22,788 nt of DNA from Elysia marginata (lineage: Eukaryota > Mollusca > Gastropoda > Plakobranchidae): positions 52,668-75,455 of the forward strand of contig BMAT01001609.1 of NCBI GenBank assembly GCA_019649035.1. Direction: 5' to 3'. Under the pieces are notes generated by a model. That model was not told the origin of the DNA. It did no database searches and saw only the letters and a program-made list of their open reading frames with translations. Positions 8,763 through 20,134 of this stretch are shown here, one piece after another (position 1 is the first letter of the stretch; each line of letters opens with the position of its first letter). Both the position numbers and the translations under genes were made by a program.

Positions 8763-11689
8763 ACATACAGTATGCCTCTAAAAGTTAGAACTTGTTAGAA
8801 GAGTCGGATTAAATCTGAAGAGTTTGTGTATGAATCAAGATAGGGTCGAATTAAAGTTAAGCCTTTTCTTTGTTAACTTGAGTTAACCTTCCGACCCTTC
8901 AATGCGAAGTCAGTAGATAATATTATGTCTAGATACGATAAGACGTATTGTATCGAGCAGACCTACTCTATCCAATGACCTAGCTTGCAAGCTTTTGAAA
9001 ACTCCCATTATCTGTAAAGCAAACTGGAATCTAATGGTTTTGTGATTTAATGTCTCAGGACTATATGAAATTAAAGATAAAAGGTTATAAAGAGATAAGA
9101 GCTTTTAACTGTAAAATAAGGTTTGTTTTGTTTTGAAATACAAAACCAAAGCTTACCATTTTGTCTTTGATTGAGGAAAATAAATGTGTGGAATTAATAC
9201 GAGTTTTCTTTCTCTATGAAGAAATGGTTCTCTTATGTATTAAACTTAGATCAAAGTTACAACGCCTAGGGCGGCCGATATTTCCTTCACTTAGTTTATT
9301 TTTACTTCAAAATACTCTTTCTGGATTACCCTCTTTATCAGATTAATCATCTAATTTTGTTACGTAAATAGAATAATAAATTGATCACTTTAAAGTGAAC
9401 CATTTTATGTGAATAAAACATCAGTCTAACATACCTTACGAAAGATCCTTTTCGAGTACAGTTCTATTATGCATGCACTAGCTCAACATTTCCTTTCTCT
9501 TGGTCAAAATGGATTGTCTTTTTTAAGGGGGTACCGATTTTAAAATATAAAAATACAGTATCACAAGGGAACTTCCATCAAACCACTAATAATAAAACGG
9601 ACGTTATGAAAGAGAAATAATTGAAATGTAAATGTGAGACAACCAGGGGCAACTATGCATTAAGCCGACCAGACTATTTTTATCTAGGGCCTTTAGAATA
9701 AAGAAGAAATGTGATGTAAAATTAATTTCAATTTTTTTCTTTGAAATAAAATTATTCAGAACATAGAAAAGCTGGAACGATAATCATAAACATTTTCATC
9801 ATTTTTTCTGTCGTATTTAGATGGCTTATGAGATAGATAAAGTAATTTTCAAAACGCATGTTGATAAAATTTAAAAGATCTGAAACAGATTTTCCATCTG
9901 CACAGCTGCATCAAGGATTCTATAGTTTAATAAGACCAAACGCTTGTACTATAATAAGTGTGCAGAACTGTCTGCCACTGAGGATGTATATATATATGAT
10001 TAAAAGATTTTAACGACTTGCTAACTTAAACGGGAAGATCCAATTCGCAGCAAAGGTAACCATGTAATCCGGAAGCACAACAATATTTAGCCAAACACTA
10101 CAATCACAAAAAACGGTAACATTTAATGTGTGCCTCATATAAATCATAGATCAAGATATCAGAATAAATAGTGGAGGAATCCACTGCGCAAATACTAACT
10201 GAAAGATTTTCAAGTATGAAATTAGCAGTGAATAGAAGTAGACTTTAAGTGGTAATTTAAGTCGTGTGTATTCAATGGTAGCCTTTGGGGCGATTTGGAT
10301 CTTCCCATTTTACTTCCAAAGTTGTTTAGAGAGAACCCAGAGAAAACGCTTGCCATGAAACTTCTTTTTTAGAAGCGCAGTGGCGACATCGTATCTAACC
10401 GCTAAGTAAAAATTCAGTACAACAGAATACTTTAGCGGTGAACGTCAAGCAGCTTGTAATATTTACCAGGTGAAAACCTAATTGTGAAAATCAATTCTAA
10501 CGCAAATTCATGTACGAATGTTTCTTGGTCTCTTTGGGATTGAAAAGTTTTTGTACAACAATATCAACCAAAGGACACAGAACATTCAAATGAAGGAGGG
10601 GGGCATTCAAAGCGTTGAAAAGGTGTTCTGAAAGCGAATTCTAAGGCAATTTTTATTTTAATACTTTTAAACTCGTAGTTGTTTTCGTATTTAACAATCG
10701 TAATGACCTAATATGTGTTAGATGGATAAGAATGATAAAATTTTACTTCCAGTTTTTAATGAGGCTTAACGTTTGTAATTGGTGCTGAAGTCTATTGCAT
10801 GGTATGTGTGATAAAAGTGCTTGCAATAGGACCTATTTTTCTCATATGAACAATGTCTTCATAACCAGCTAGTTTTAATCCGAAATATGTAGGTTCATAA
10901 AGGAGTTTAGCATGAAAGTTTAAATAAAATTTGTACCACCCGCTTGATCTTTTCTTTAATTGCGGGAAATCAATCTCTAGACGTTTGCACAGCAAATGCC
11001 TTATCATTGCTTTACGCTCGCCATGTAATTTTTTGGGAGGGAGGGTCTTTTTTTTTTATTTCCACCATTTCGGTCCTAATCTAGTGAACAGTATGCCTGC
11101 TATTTGGTGATATCAAGCGATAAGAATCATCTCCTATCAAAACTTCAAAGATCAATAGGGAACAAAAAGAAAACGACAAATGCGTTGATTGGTTGGGCGA
11201 CGCTCTCCGTTGTTCCCAAACATAAACTGACATCTTTGGCGGTCGGAGAGAAATATTTTACTCTTGGCTACCCGATTTGTGGGCAACTCAAGCCCCTGGC
11301 AAAATAATAATCACAACCTCGTTTACAGAGTTTGGTCTATCATACACTTTTTTTTTTTGTATCGGCATTCTTCAAATTCAGTAGTAAAAGTTTGTCCAAT
11401 ATTTATTTTATCTTATTTTAGTTGTCGAATCGGTGTATAGTGTCATTTCAAGTTACCTTACCTTTTCGTTGTTTTTTTTCAATTGATTTAGTACAACTAT
11501 GTGGGAAAAAAATAAGATTTCAACCAGAAATTAAAATTATAAACCATCTAATCAATACTTTGAAATTTTTTTTCAACATTTTTTTGAACATGAAAGAGCG
11601 TTGTCGCAATAGCCCGACAGCCTTGCAACAAAACGGACTTGCGTCGAGCACCTTCAGTCCGTAGTAGTATTAACAGAGAAACAGTGGTA
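8763..11689. other. Long AT-rich stretch without supported gene
   Basis: Searched on both strands. A minus-strand frame of 71 codons (10792-11007) has protein-like wording (LKKRSSGWYKFYLNFHAKLL) but matches no family I know. Frames at 11104-11307 and 11422-11664 are likewise unrecognised. A 12-bp palindrome AGCTTGCAAGCT lies near 8983. No repeats of note were seen. Confidence 0.4.
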
Positions 11690-11890
11690 TCGCATCGAGA
11701 TGGGGTCAATCGTATTTGCCAATCACTGCTACTGCTGCCTGATGGTGTAGGCCAAGCCTGGCCCTGCTGAGGCTCAAACAGAGAACTAATTAGGTCGCAA
11801 CTGCCAGGTGCCAGGCAACGTTGTCACTTTCTCCCCAGGGACTGTGACACCAGAGATCTAGTTGGACTTAGCTGCCTAGTTTGTAGAATC
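11690..11890. other. GC-rich island in AT-rich DNA
   Basis: About 200 bp distinctly richer in G+C than the surroundings, with internal short repeats such as GCCAAGCCTGGCCC and TGCCAGGTGCCAGGCA. Frames on both strands are interrupted by stops. It may be a fragment of a decayed mobile element or an old exon. I recognise neither. Confidence 0.4.
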
Positions 11891-12920
11891 ATAGAGACTA
11901 TAGTCTGGTATAACCAAATCGGCCCCAGTCTAAAAGGTTTGCATACAGACTTCAAGCGCTCTTTTCTTTTTTAAGCTGTTCGTTTGTTTATGGCTTAATT
12001 ATTTAATGGGGCAATTAGCTTACCTGTTATTCGTCAGTTAATGCGCCTGTTAAATGTACAGTTTTTTTTTTCTTATTTTCACTTATAGGCGGGTCCCTGG
12101 TGTTTATATCTCTCTAATCTTTTCGATTTCTTTGTTATACTAATAGAGCTCTCTTATCATCAAGTATTTCTCGGTGCGGATAACTTTGATATGTGTTGAG
12201 CTCACTAAATATCACGAAACCCTCTTTGATGGGTCGGCATGCCCTTAAACATGAATTAAGAACTTATGGCAATGTATTGGCCCGAGGACTAGGCTTGTAG
12301 AAAATGACTGAAGTACATCTCATAGACTTTTAATCCAAAAACCTATGGTTAGTTTAGTTCCCTAATCTTTTCAATTTTTTTAGTTAAAGGTAAAGTAGCA
12401 ATCAACGATCAAGTATTACGATCAATTATTACTGTTTTGGTAATATATCAATGAATAAAAACCCGCCGAATCAGCAAATTGATATGGTTCTAAGAATCCT
12501 ACTTCACATCTTAAATGTACCAATGCTCATAAACGAATTCACACGGGTAAAATATCTTCATAAACACCTTTATGATTTAGAGCAAGCTATAAAAAATTAT
12601 ATGAAATTGTTTTGCGAACAAATTTATCAGCTAGTTTTGCTTTTGACTCTAGACCAAACCCACAAATAGATGGAAGCGAGAAAAAAGAGCTAAAGGAAAC
12701 GAAGCGACACAGAGCAAAGTAAAGCGAAAGATAGGATCATTTTTCTCCACTCACATCGCTGTACATAAAGTAAAGTCTGTAAGCCTATAACACAGTCATA
12801 ATCTACATGTCGGCACAACAAAGAGTACCCCGGTACACAGTTTTAGCCCTTAAAGAAACGAATCGAAGTTATGTATGGTGAAATTACAACGTTAAAGCAA
12901 TTTTACTGCAATATGTCTGT
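11891..12920. other. AT-rich stretch with one unrecognised ATG-started frame
   Basis: A 72-codon ATG-initiated frame (12451-12669, plus) begins MNKNPPNQQIDMVLRILLHI. It has amphipathic, coding-like wording but no recognisable domain and no supporting promoter or splice signal. I do not annotate it as a gene. Confidence 0.35.
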
Positions 12921-12929
12921 ACACACACA

Positions 12930-12998
<69 letters not shown>

Positions 12999-13010
12999 CC
13001 CCTCTCCTCC
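12921..13010. repeat. Compound (AC)n-(CT)n microsatellite
   Basis: Short AC run (12921-12931), then CT dinucleotides with a single TTT interruption near 12983, ending in a C-rich tail. Any open frame here (a Ser-Leu repeat) is an artefact. Confidence 0.95.
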
Positions 13011-13833
13011 ATTGTCTAATTATGTTCTAACATTTTGTATCTTTTTCAAGAGAAAGTTGTTTTATAGAACTTATTTTAATTCTCATGCTTTGCCTTGCTC
13101 TTGGTGAGACCTTAACTTAGAGTGTTATTTCACCTCATTATGGTATCAATGCGTATCAAAGAATTCAAAATGTCTTCATACGTTCAAGGTATGCGGCAAG
13201 CTGTATTGAGAAATATTTCCTTTTATCCAAAAAATGTGCGAATGTTTTTTGGTGTTGTTTGCTAATATCGCATGAGCTAACACAGACGTGAATAGTTTAA
13301 TTCGCGCAGATCACTCAGAATTAATGAATTTTTTTTTCCTTTCATTAACATGTCCTCCTTTAAAAATTATGGCTGTAAAACAAACAATTATATAACGCCA
13401 TTGAGACAGTTTCTCTGAATAACTTTCCTGGGATTAGCTATTCCAAATCATCGCACACTGCAGGTTAGGAGCCTATGATTGCGTAATATGTACCTCTTTT
13501 GTGATGGAAGACCAAAGTTGTAAGTTGTATGATCTAAAGAAAAGTTATTCAATAACCAGATTTAAGATGTACTAATTTGGTCGACTCTGGATGGTCGCCC
13601 CGATCACTATTTATGGCACACGAAGCACAGGATGGGTTAACATAATTTGCCTCCGTTTTTTTTTTTTTTTGTTTTCTATGTAGGCCTATATTTTTGTGTA
13701 CTTATATCCAGTAGTTGTCTTAATCAGATATGGCTAATCATGTTCTTTAAATTTAACAAACACAACGGTTGATTAACTGAATTCTAGATGGATGTGTCGT
13801 GAGTGTATCAGGTTTTTCTTTATTGAAGTAATG

Positions 13834-13835
<2 letters not shown>
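13011..13835. other. Non-coding stretch between two CT microsatellites
   Basis: No gene or repeat recognised beyond a poly(T) run near 13659-13670. Confidence 0.4.
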
Positions 13836-13888
<53 letters not shown>

Positions 13889-13898
13889 CATCATCATC
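13836..13898. repeat. Compound (TC)n-(ATC)n microsatellite
   Basis: About 24 perfect TC dinucleotides (13836-13883) pass directly into five ATC trinucleotides (to 13898). A second CT-type tract within 1 kb of the one at 12921. Confidence 0.95.
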
Positions 13899-15018
13899 TG
13901 TTTGGCTCTTCATCAGCGATGATAAAAACAGAGAAACGGCATAAGACCGTTTGGTTCTATTGTATTCTATGCAGGGTAAGAGTAAGACTAAGTTATTTCT
14001 ATGTCGAGCTTATGGTTCGGTGTTTGTACTTTCCTGTGGAAATTTCATCCCAAAACCCCATAAGTATTGCCCATGACGAAAAATTTTCACAAGTTTTAGC
14101 TGCAAACTTTACTTTTTATTTAATATATAGCCTACACGACGGTGAAATTTAATTTTGAAAGTCTCATGGTATTTTAATTATAGCCCACGATTAAAACATT
14201 GCTTTCAGTGACTTTTAATCATAGTAGGCTAATTAGTGACAAATAATGGAGACCCAATTTACGAACAAAATTCTGAAAAAGCATTTAAAGAAATAGATAA
14301 ATCTTTTTTGTCCTTTTTAGCTTTATAATGACTTTTCTGTTGAACATAAAGAATAGCTTTGCTGGTTTACTCGTATTTGTTTTCTATCAAATAACAGCTA
14401 CGGTACACCTAGAAGATGGTCGTCTTGCAAACTAACTCAATCATTGGCTTAAGTGAGTTGGGAATGACTGTTTGTGGTCAAGGGAAGCTGAGTCAGAAAG
14501 AAAAGTATTTAGACCTCGGCCACCGTACTCAAAAGCCCTGTAAGTCAAAATGTTAACAAACTTGTGCATGAGAGTTCTAATGATCTATCTCTTTTGAGTT
14601 CTTAGTAGAGGTAGGGCACATGAGAACTCAACTAGTGCTTTCCTGCTATGGGTCGGCCCAAAACAAAGTTACATACAAAATAAATTATAGGGAATATGAT
14701 ATCTACTCATGTTGGAGTACTCGGCCTGTTCTACGGCGGCCTAGATTTAGACGAATCGGTTTAGCGAGTTCGATTTGCAGTTATTACTGAAGGGAGGTAA
14801 TGACATGAGTAAAAAATTTTTTTTATATTCGGAGTAGTTTACCATGTGTACAAGATCTTCCGGTCAATGAAATCATAACAAAAACAATGGCTGCAATGAA
14901 GTTTGTTTTTGAACTTGGTAAGCTTACACTTGACTCGTTTCGCCATTCATGTTTCTAATAGATGTAAAATCAAACATATATAGACTTATTTTCATTTGTC
15001 TTTTTTGCCTTTGAATAA
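13899..15018. other. AT-rich stretch without supported gene
   Basis: Includes a 77-codon frame (13919-14152) without domain. A CTAGATTTAGACGAATC word near 14741 is another trace of the TAGATCT-type repeat family. Confidence 0.4.
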
Positions 15019-15192
15019 TTAGATTTTAAGAGAAGGCTCTAAATTTCTAGATCTAGGTTCTAGGGGTGGGCAAGAAAAAATTAACATGACGATCATACTT
15101 TTGTCTTGAAACCGATGGGTTGAAGAACAGGATGTAAATTTTTTATAGATTCTAGATCTAGAATAAGATCTACATCTAGACTCTAGATCTTG
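15019..15192 (+). repeat. Dispersed TAGATCT-rich repeat, copy 3
   Basis: Shares CTAAATTTCTAGATCTAGG plus the following TTCTA with 627-650 in the same orientation. The upstream ATTTTAAG word and a downstream GTGGGC...CATGAC spacing also match, so the homology extends past the core. Dyad-rich words (TTCTAGATCTAGAATAAG, CATCTAGACTCTAGATC) continue to 15190. Confidence 0.6.
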
Positions 15193-15327
15193 CAGTTGAT
15201 TTGTCATTCCAAGTTTAGGTACATGCTGGCATTTTCATTGCAATACTCGGATGATTGTAGGTCCCTACTAGGCCTAATACTATATAGATTCTAGTGTATA
15301 CTGTATTACTGTAAAGATTATAAGCAA

Positions 15328-15465
15328 TTAGCATTGTTTTTATAATATATTCTAATCTAGATATAGATGTATCTAGCCAGAGATTAAGACAAACAAGAGG
15401 TAAACAGAGTGGGGTTTTTTTTTTGGTTCGTAATTTATTTGCCTGCATTATAAAAACAATGCTAA
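15328..15465. repeat. 19-bp perfect inverted repeat with 100-bp loop
   Basis: TTAGCATTGTTTTTATAAT (15328-15346) is the exact reverse complement of ATTATAAAAACAATGCTAA (15447-15465). The arms could fold into a long hairpin or be terminal repeats of a very short element. The loop contains another TCTAGATATAGATG dyad word of the dispersed family. No flanking duplication was noted. Confidence 0.75.
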
Positions 15466-15879
15466 GCCTAATGCAGTTATGTGTTGTTATCAATAACAAT
15501 AAAAAACTTTTATCCAATTACCAGGCATGTAAACAGGAATAATTTAGTGTTTGAGGTGCTAATTGTTTCCAAAAAGCTTATGAACTGGCTAAGATGTAGA
15601 TCTAAATCTGTTTTGGCATTCGTCAGATATTAATATTTGTGCTATCTTTTCGGCAAAAATCTTAAAATGAAAAAGTAAATGTTGCACACCCTGAATTGGA
15701 TCAACATTTTATTTGATTACCATCCCATTAGACCAAGCATAGGTCTTAGTGGGCAAAACTATAACTTAAGCATCTTAAAATAAACTTTTATCATCAAAAA
15801 TAATAAAACTAAAAAAACTGTATTATTGGTTGAAAGTTTGATTGTAATTGGGAATATAGGCCTAATAATATCTTTAAGT

Positions 15880-16740
15880 TAACTGCCATATGAAATCCTT
15901 ATTTGGGAAGCAATCATTGTGTACAATTTCTCCCTGGCACTGCCAGGCATGGTCATCATAGATCCTCTGTGTGGGTAATGTTGTACTGCAGTGACAACGC
16001 CAGTTTTCCATCTTCTTTCTTGGTCACCTTCATGTGCATCATCAATTTTCTCATCATTTTGATCTTTGACATAGTCCACAATACGCTGCTTGCAGAAATT
16101 TTTGCTCTTTATAGGTTAAATTCTCCATAGGCATTTGACTTTTTGAGCTGAGGATGCGGACGACATCAGTCTTCCAAAAAAGAGCTGATAGGGTGTTGTA
16201 GGGCAAGTACCTTTGTTAACCCTGTTAATGTAATTATTATAATGAAATCCTGGCAGCTGAGATTCCTCCTGCATGATTGTATTTTTGAAAATTAGTCCAT
16301 GACTGTTTTGTAACTTTGTTGAATGTTTTGACCCTGCCCTGGCTCTCGGGTTGTTTTTTTTTACTAAATTCCTCAACAACCTGACCCTGTTCACTATTGT
16401 TGAACTGTTAGTGTTACCGATATCAGTTTGAATGATTCGTGGTGGTCTATGTGGAAAGATCATCTTAATTATCAGGTCGGCAATTTTCTTTGCAGTCTTT
16501 CATCAGGCAAAACTGGAGTAACAGTCGACGATATTGCATGAAGTTGAAACAATGGCTCGTGGCATCTTTTTAAAATTACCTGCCACTGACTATTTGTAGG
16601 TCACTGGTATTTTCCTACATGTTGTAAGAGTTTTAGGCAGTTCAACCTTCAAATATTTGTTGCGATTGGGGTCAGACTTGAATATGATTCTCAGGGTTGC
16701 CCTGTAAATTGACAGGATAGTATGTTTTTCTAAGAAAATT
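15880..16740 (-). pseudogene. Decayed integrase core (retroelement or KRBA2/GIN-type), minus strand
   Basis: Reading the minus strand from about 16740 to 16116, mostly in one frame, then 16079 to 15879, gives pieces in integrase order. KTAKKIADLIIKMIF is followed by PRIIQTDIGNTN, matching the P-K-I-L-Q-S-D-N-G block with the second catalytic Asp kept. Next come RLLRNLVKK and NSHG, at the place of the Q-G-K-V-E-R-S-H-G block, where the catalytic Glu is gone. Then QLPGFHYNNYINRVNKG and TTPYQLFFGR correspond to the usual LP-x-Y ... SPFE-x-YFGR segment. At least three in-frame stops lie upstream of the core and one after it. Downstream, DYVKDQNDEKIDDAH and RRWKTGVVTAVQHYP look like the C-terminal extension. 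The family call is from recalled motifs; whether the source was an LTR retrotransposon or a domesticated integrase gene is open. No LTRs were seen. Confidence 0.65.
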
Positions 16741-18189
16741 ATATACTGTTTTGGCCTTGAAGTTGCTGCAACTCTCTCTTAGCTCCCCAATTAGGACTGG
16801 CATATACACATTTCATGACGAGACGGATCTCAGAAAATGAAGCCCAAAAAAATTCTTGGTTCCAATCTTTTGTGACCGCTTGGTTTCTTTTCACTTCATC
16901 ACTTAGTATGTAGTCTTGGTCAATGACTTGGCTAGAAGTCATAGTGAAACTTGGGTATTAATGCTTACTTTCTTGAAGATGAAAATATTTAGATAATAAT
17001 TATTGAGGAGTACCAAGTTATATCTAAATCAAGTGAATTAAATTTTTCTTTTTAATCAAATATAGATAAAACTTTGTGAATAAAAATTTAGATCTAGATC
17101 TAGAAATGTCAAAATATTTGCGTTTTAGAAAGGTTCACTTAAGCATTCAACAATTGAAGCGTATATTTTTTTAACAATGTGGGTGCCTTTTTTCGTGTTT
17201 TTTTTTTCAAAAGTCTAATTTGACAAATATAGGCGAGCAGACATGAATGAGCATCTACATTACATAATTAATCCATTGACTACTTTTAGTTTTACCTTAA
17301 CATTCGCAGCAATAAAATCTTACTATGTTAGATTACTTTACCCACAACCTTTGAAGTTTTTAAGTAAAAAATTTTTTGTTTTTCTTTTTCATTTCAAACA
17401 GGTTAAGCTGCTTCAAAAGACTGACTTAGTGATTCTCTGTCCATTTTACTTCACTTTTATAATAAGCGAAACTAAATGTGGACAAGTATTAGTGAAAATA
17501 TGAATAACTTACAAAGGACTGCTATGTGCAGGCCCATACTTTAAGGCTTACCCAACAGGAGAAATTTTAAAATATGGAATGGACAGCAACACTTTATTAA
17601 TATGATTGTAAAGTTTATATTTGGCTCTGTAAGCATACAAACTAAATATGTGTCTTCCTTTGTATCATGACTTCTATCTTACTTTTTCTCTATACATGTA
17701 CATGCTTAAGGTTTTGAAGTCAGAAACGGTTTGGCCTTTAGTAAACATGAGCTTCAGTTTAAGCAAAACAGCAAGAAATATTTTCGAAATGTATTACTCT
17801 TTTACATACAAGAAAAAATATGAAAATTGAAACTAAATTAACCTAAGGTTTCATTGCACAAGGCTTGACTGTAAATTCCTCCCTCTTGTGTAATGTACAT
17901 TTTCTTTATTTATTGAAATATCTCGGTCTCCCCAGTATTTAAACTCACCGCTCTCCAAGCCATAATTATACAGATATGACGTCACCTCCGTGTTTCATTG
18001 CTCAAAATTTCTCATATATAGTTGTGATAATTTGTCAGCGACAAAAGGGTGGACGAAACTTGTTTTGTGACAATGCATGGTTACTGAGTTCCTGGGTCCA
18101 GAAGTTACTTCACAGTTGATATCCTATAACCCATATATTTATATTTAAATGATATCTACAGACATGCTTGTGTAGATGTGAGTGCAGTA
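16741..18189. other. Non-coding stretch between integrase and mariner relics
   Basis: The minus-strand frame at 16739-16942 may be more of the integrase-related element, but no motif confirms it. At 17089-17102 the palindrome TAGATCTAGATCTA is another member of the dispersed dyad family. Plus-strand frames at 17243-17503 and 17648-17830 are AT-driven and unrecognised. Confidence 0.4.
17977..17984. promoter_or_regulatory. Perfect CRE-type palindrome
   Basis: TGACGTCA, the consensus site for CREB/ATF bZIP factors, with a TATATA-like stretch about 35 bp downstream. No gene start can be tied to it. A chance occurrence of an 8-bp word in 23 kb is quite possible. Confidence 0.2.
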
Positions 18190-18720
18190 AAAATGTGGAC
18201 AAAATGGTGGAGAGGTGACCACCCAGTTAAAGCAGGTCTGCAAGACTATTCTCGCTATAGTCAACCCCTCACTACGACAGATGCTAAACATCAGGTGTAA
18301 ATGGTCTAATCTTTTGTGAAAACTGAAAATTCTATATTAAACAGCTAGATGTGCTGAAGTCAATAAAATTTTTTTGAATTGGGTAAATCAGAAATGAGAC
18401 AATAGTGTCATTCATCATCATGACAATGCTTGCTTCCAAACCAGTCGAAAGACTGAACATGCCCTGGTTCGACTCCACTTAAAGGAGATCTTACCTCGTC
18501 CTGCTTAGTTATAGCCCATATGTAGCCCCATCCAACTTTTATCTACATCTCAAGCTTGAAGAATAATTGGAATTGAATCATCACACTGATTACGATAAAG
18601 TTATGGTTAGTGTGCATAGTTGGTACAGAAGAAAACCAGCTGAATTTTTTGCTGACGTCTTTCAACAACTTGTTCACCATAATGCACATCTGTTGATGCA
18701 TAAGGTATCTAAATATAAAA
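18190..18720 (+). pseudogene. Mariner-family transposase fragment 1 (C-terminal part)
   Basis: DDE/D transposase of Tc1/mariner type, which cuts and pastes its own element. The pieces appear in family order on the plus strand. WWRGDHPVKAGLQ resembles the P-x-AKAGLH block. YIKQLDVLKSIK resembles the Y-x-QLDRLK block. HHDNACFQ carries the second catalytic Asp (18422-18424). APSNFYLHLKLEE is at the place of APSDYHLF, where the third Asp is now Asn (18534-18536). EFFADVFQQLVHH and HLLMHKVSKY resemble the C-terminal FFADGI-x-KL ... GDYVEKY. Frameshifts and stops separate the pieces and the N-terminal DNA-binding half is missing, so it is inactive. No terminal inverted repeats were identified. It belongs to a different lineage from the neighbour at 19109, judging by block wording. 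Confidence 0.75.
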
Positions 18721-19108
18721 AACTAAGGTGGCCTCACATAGCAGACATTGCAAGCTTTCATGACATCTATAATATTTATCTCTGTAATGCTTACTCTGGA
18801 GTCAGTGGTTGAAGAGGCAAGAATTTTCAGTCACATCTCATATAATTTCCCTACTTTATAATTTAAGTGCAATTGGTTTCAATTTGGGTTTGAACAGTAT
18901 TCATTTACAACTAAATGATAATACGAGAACAGGCGGATTATTAAGACCTGTTTGCTATTAACTCATTCAATTTTCGTCACATAGACCTAAAATTTCGAAA
19001 ATATACATTGGAACCATTTTTCTTGGCTTGACTAGAACAATTTTGTGGACGTCATTTGTACTCATAATACAGTGACATGCAACACGTGATGGCCATGTTT
19101 ATGAGACA
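18721..19108. other. Spacer between the two mariner relics
   Basis: About 390 bp with no coding frame. It may hold the 3' end of relic 1 and the 5' terminal repeat of relic 2, but I could not align inverted ends. Confidence 0.4.
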
Positions 19109-19988
19109 ATGGCAGCTTCCAATGACCTTCCTATCAAACAGCACTCTGTTATTGAGTTTTTTAACTGTTTTTGGGAGCTAGGGATGTTCTGCTGCAAACA
19201 TGCATGCAAGAATGAAGACAGTTTATGGTGAAAAAGCAGTTCGCAAATGGGTGAGAATTTTGCTTGATCAAAAGCATTTGGGTAGGCCCCCTTCCAACAA
19301 AGTAGGCATTTCAAAAGAACAAGTGCACCATATCGGCACAATTGTACTGGGTTACCAAAAATTCTCTGCCCATTGGGTCCCAAGACAGCTCACTGTAAAG
19401 ATGAAAATGGAGAGAAAGGAGATGTGAATTCAACCCTTAAAATGTTACAATGCATAAGGAGAAGCATTTCTGTAATGCATTCAGGCTGGAGACGAATCCT
19501 GGGTCCACCACTACAATCCAGAATGTAAAGCCCAATCGATGTAGTAAAGGCACAAAACTTCTCCAAGTTCAAGGTTGTTGCCTCTGCAAGGTCCTGTTCA
19601 CTGTTTTCTGGAGCAAGGTGAAGCTGTGAACTCTACGCGTTATATTTCAATATTCCTAGCTGTGAAACACAGGCTCATATGTGTTTGGCATGATAAGGAC
19701 TCAATCTGACAACACGATAATGCACAGTCGCCAAACTCAGGATGCCTTAAGGCTGCTGGAACTTACAACCCTACCGCACCTTGCATACAGCTATGATCTT
19801 GCCCCCTGGCTATTATTTGTTTCCCTTCCACAAAAAGTACCTGAAGGGCCACCACTATAACAATGATGAGGAATTTATCACATATATTGCCGTAGCAGTC
19901 ATCTGAATTCTTCAATGATGGCATTCGCCAACTAGTGAAATGTTGGAGGCTTTGTGTTGATCACGACGGTGACTATGTCGAAAAATAG
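19109..19988 (+). pseudogene. Mariner-family transposase pseudogene 2 (near full length, SETMAR-like)
   Basis: This spans about 880 bp from an ATG (MAASNDLPIKQHSVIEFF) to a terminal DGDYVEK-like end with TAG at 19986-19988, close to the roughly 1 kb expected for a complete mariner transposase. Recognisable blocks in order are: a helix-turn-helix-type region with HARMKTVYGEKAVRKWVR and DQKHLGRPPS; SAHWVPRQLTVKMK, like the linker CARWVPRLLT; DESWVHHYNPECKAQSM with the first catalytic Asp; HDNAQS with the second; and RQTQDALRLLELTTLPH and YDLAP before the lost third acidic residue. Several frameshifts and stops break the frame, including one after IEFFNC and one within HDNA, so it is dead. Its stop lies 146 bp before the host exon at 20135. 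Confidence 0.85.
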
Positions 19989-20017
19989 AGTGCTAAGCTT
20001 TCTTTTGATGTGTTGTT

Positions 20018-20042
20018 TATATATATATATATATATATATAT
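20018..20042. repeat. (TA)n microsatellite
   Basis: About 12 TA dinucleotides just after the mariner pseudogene, followed by further ATATAT words to 20055. Mariner elements insert at TA, so the run may overlap the element's 3' boundary. This is inference. Confidence 0.9.
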
Positions 20043-20134
20043 GCTGATATATATGCTGTGATAAAACAGTACTTATTTATCAGCCATTTACCTTACTCTG
20101 TACTGAACTTTTACATTTTCTTCTTCTGGAACAG

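Noticed and set aside
10792..11007. 71-codon minus-strand frame with protein-like wording
   Set aside because: No family recognised, no good acceptor and no support from neighbours. Mentioned in the stretch entry but not called.
12871..13107. Frame with a long Ser-Leu repeat
   Set aside because: Direct translation of a CT microsatellite.
14489..14499. AP-1/Maf-like word GCTGAGTCAG
   Set aside because: A short isolated motif with no gene start nearby; chance expectation is high.
15215..15517. 100-codon minus-strand frame
   Set aside because: It overlaps the perfect inverted repeat and dispersed dyad repeat, has no recognisable domain and has AT-driven wording.
18193..18300. A short ATG-started frame (MWTKWWRGDHPVKAGLQ...) ending at a donor-like CAG|GTGTAA, which looked like a small first exon of the cysteine-rich gene
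   Set aside because: The wording fits the P-x-AKAGLH block of mariner transposase, and further mariner blocks follow at the right spacing. Its exit phase (0) also does not match exon A, which needs phase 1.
18466..18476. Perfect polymerase III B-box-like word GGTTCGACTCC
   Set aside because: It lies inside the transposase fragment, with no A box at tRNA spacing, no acceptor stem and no cloverleaf.
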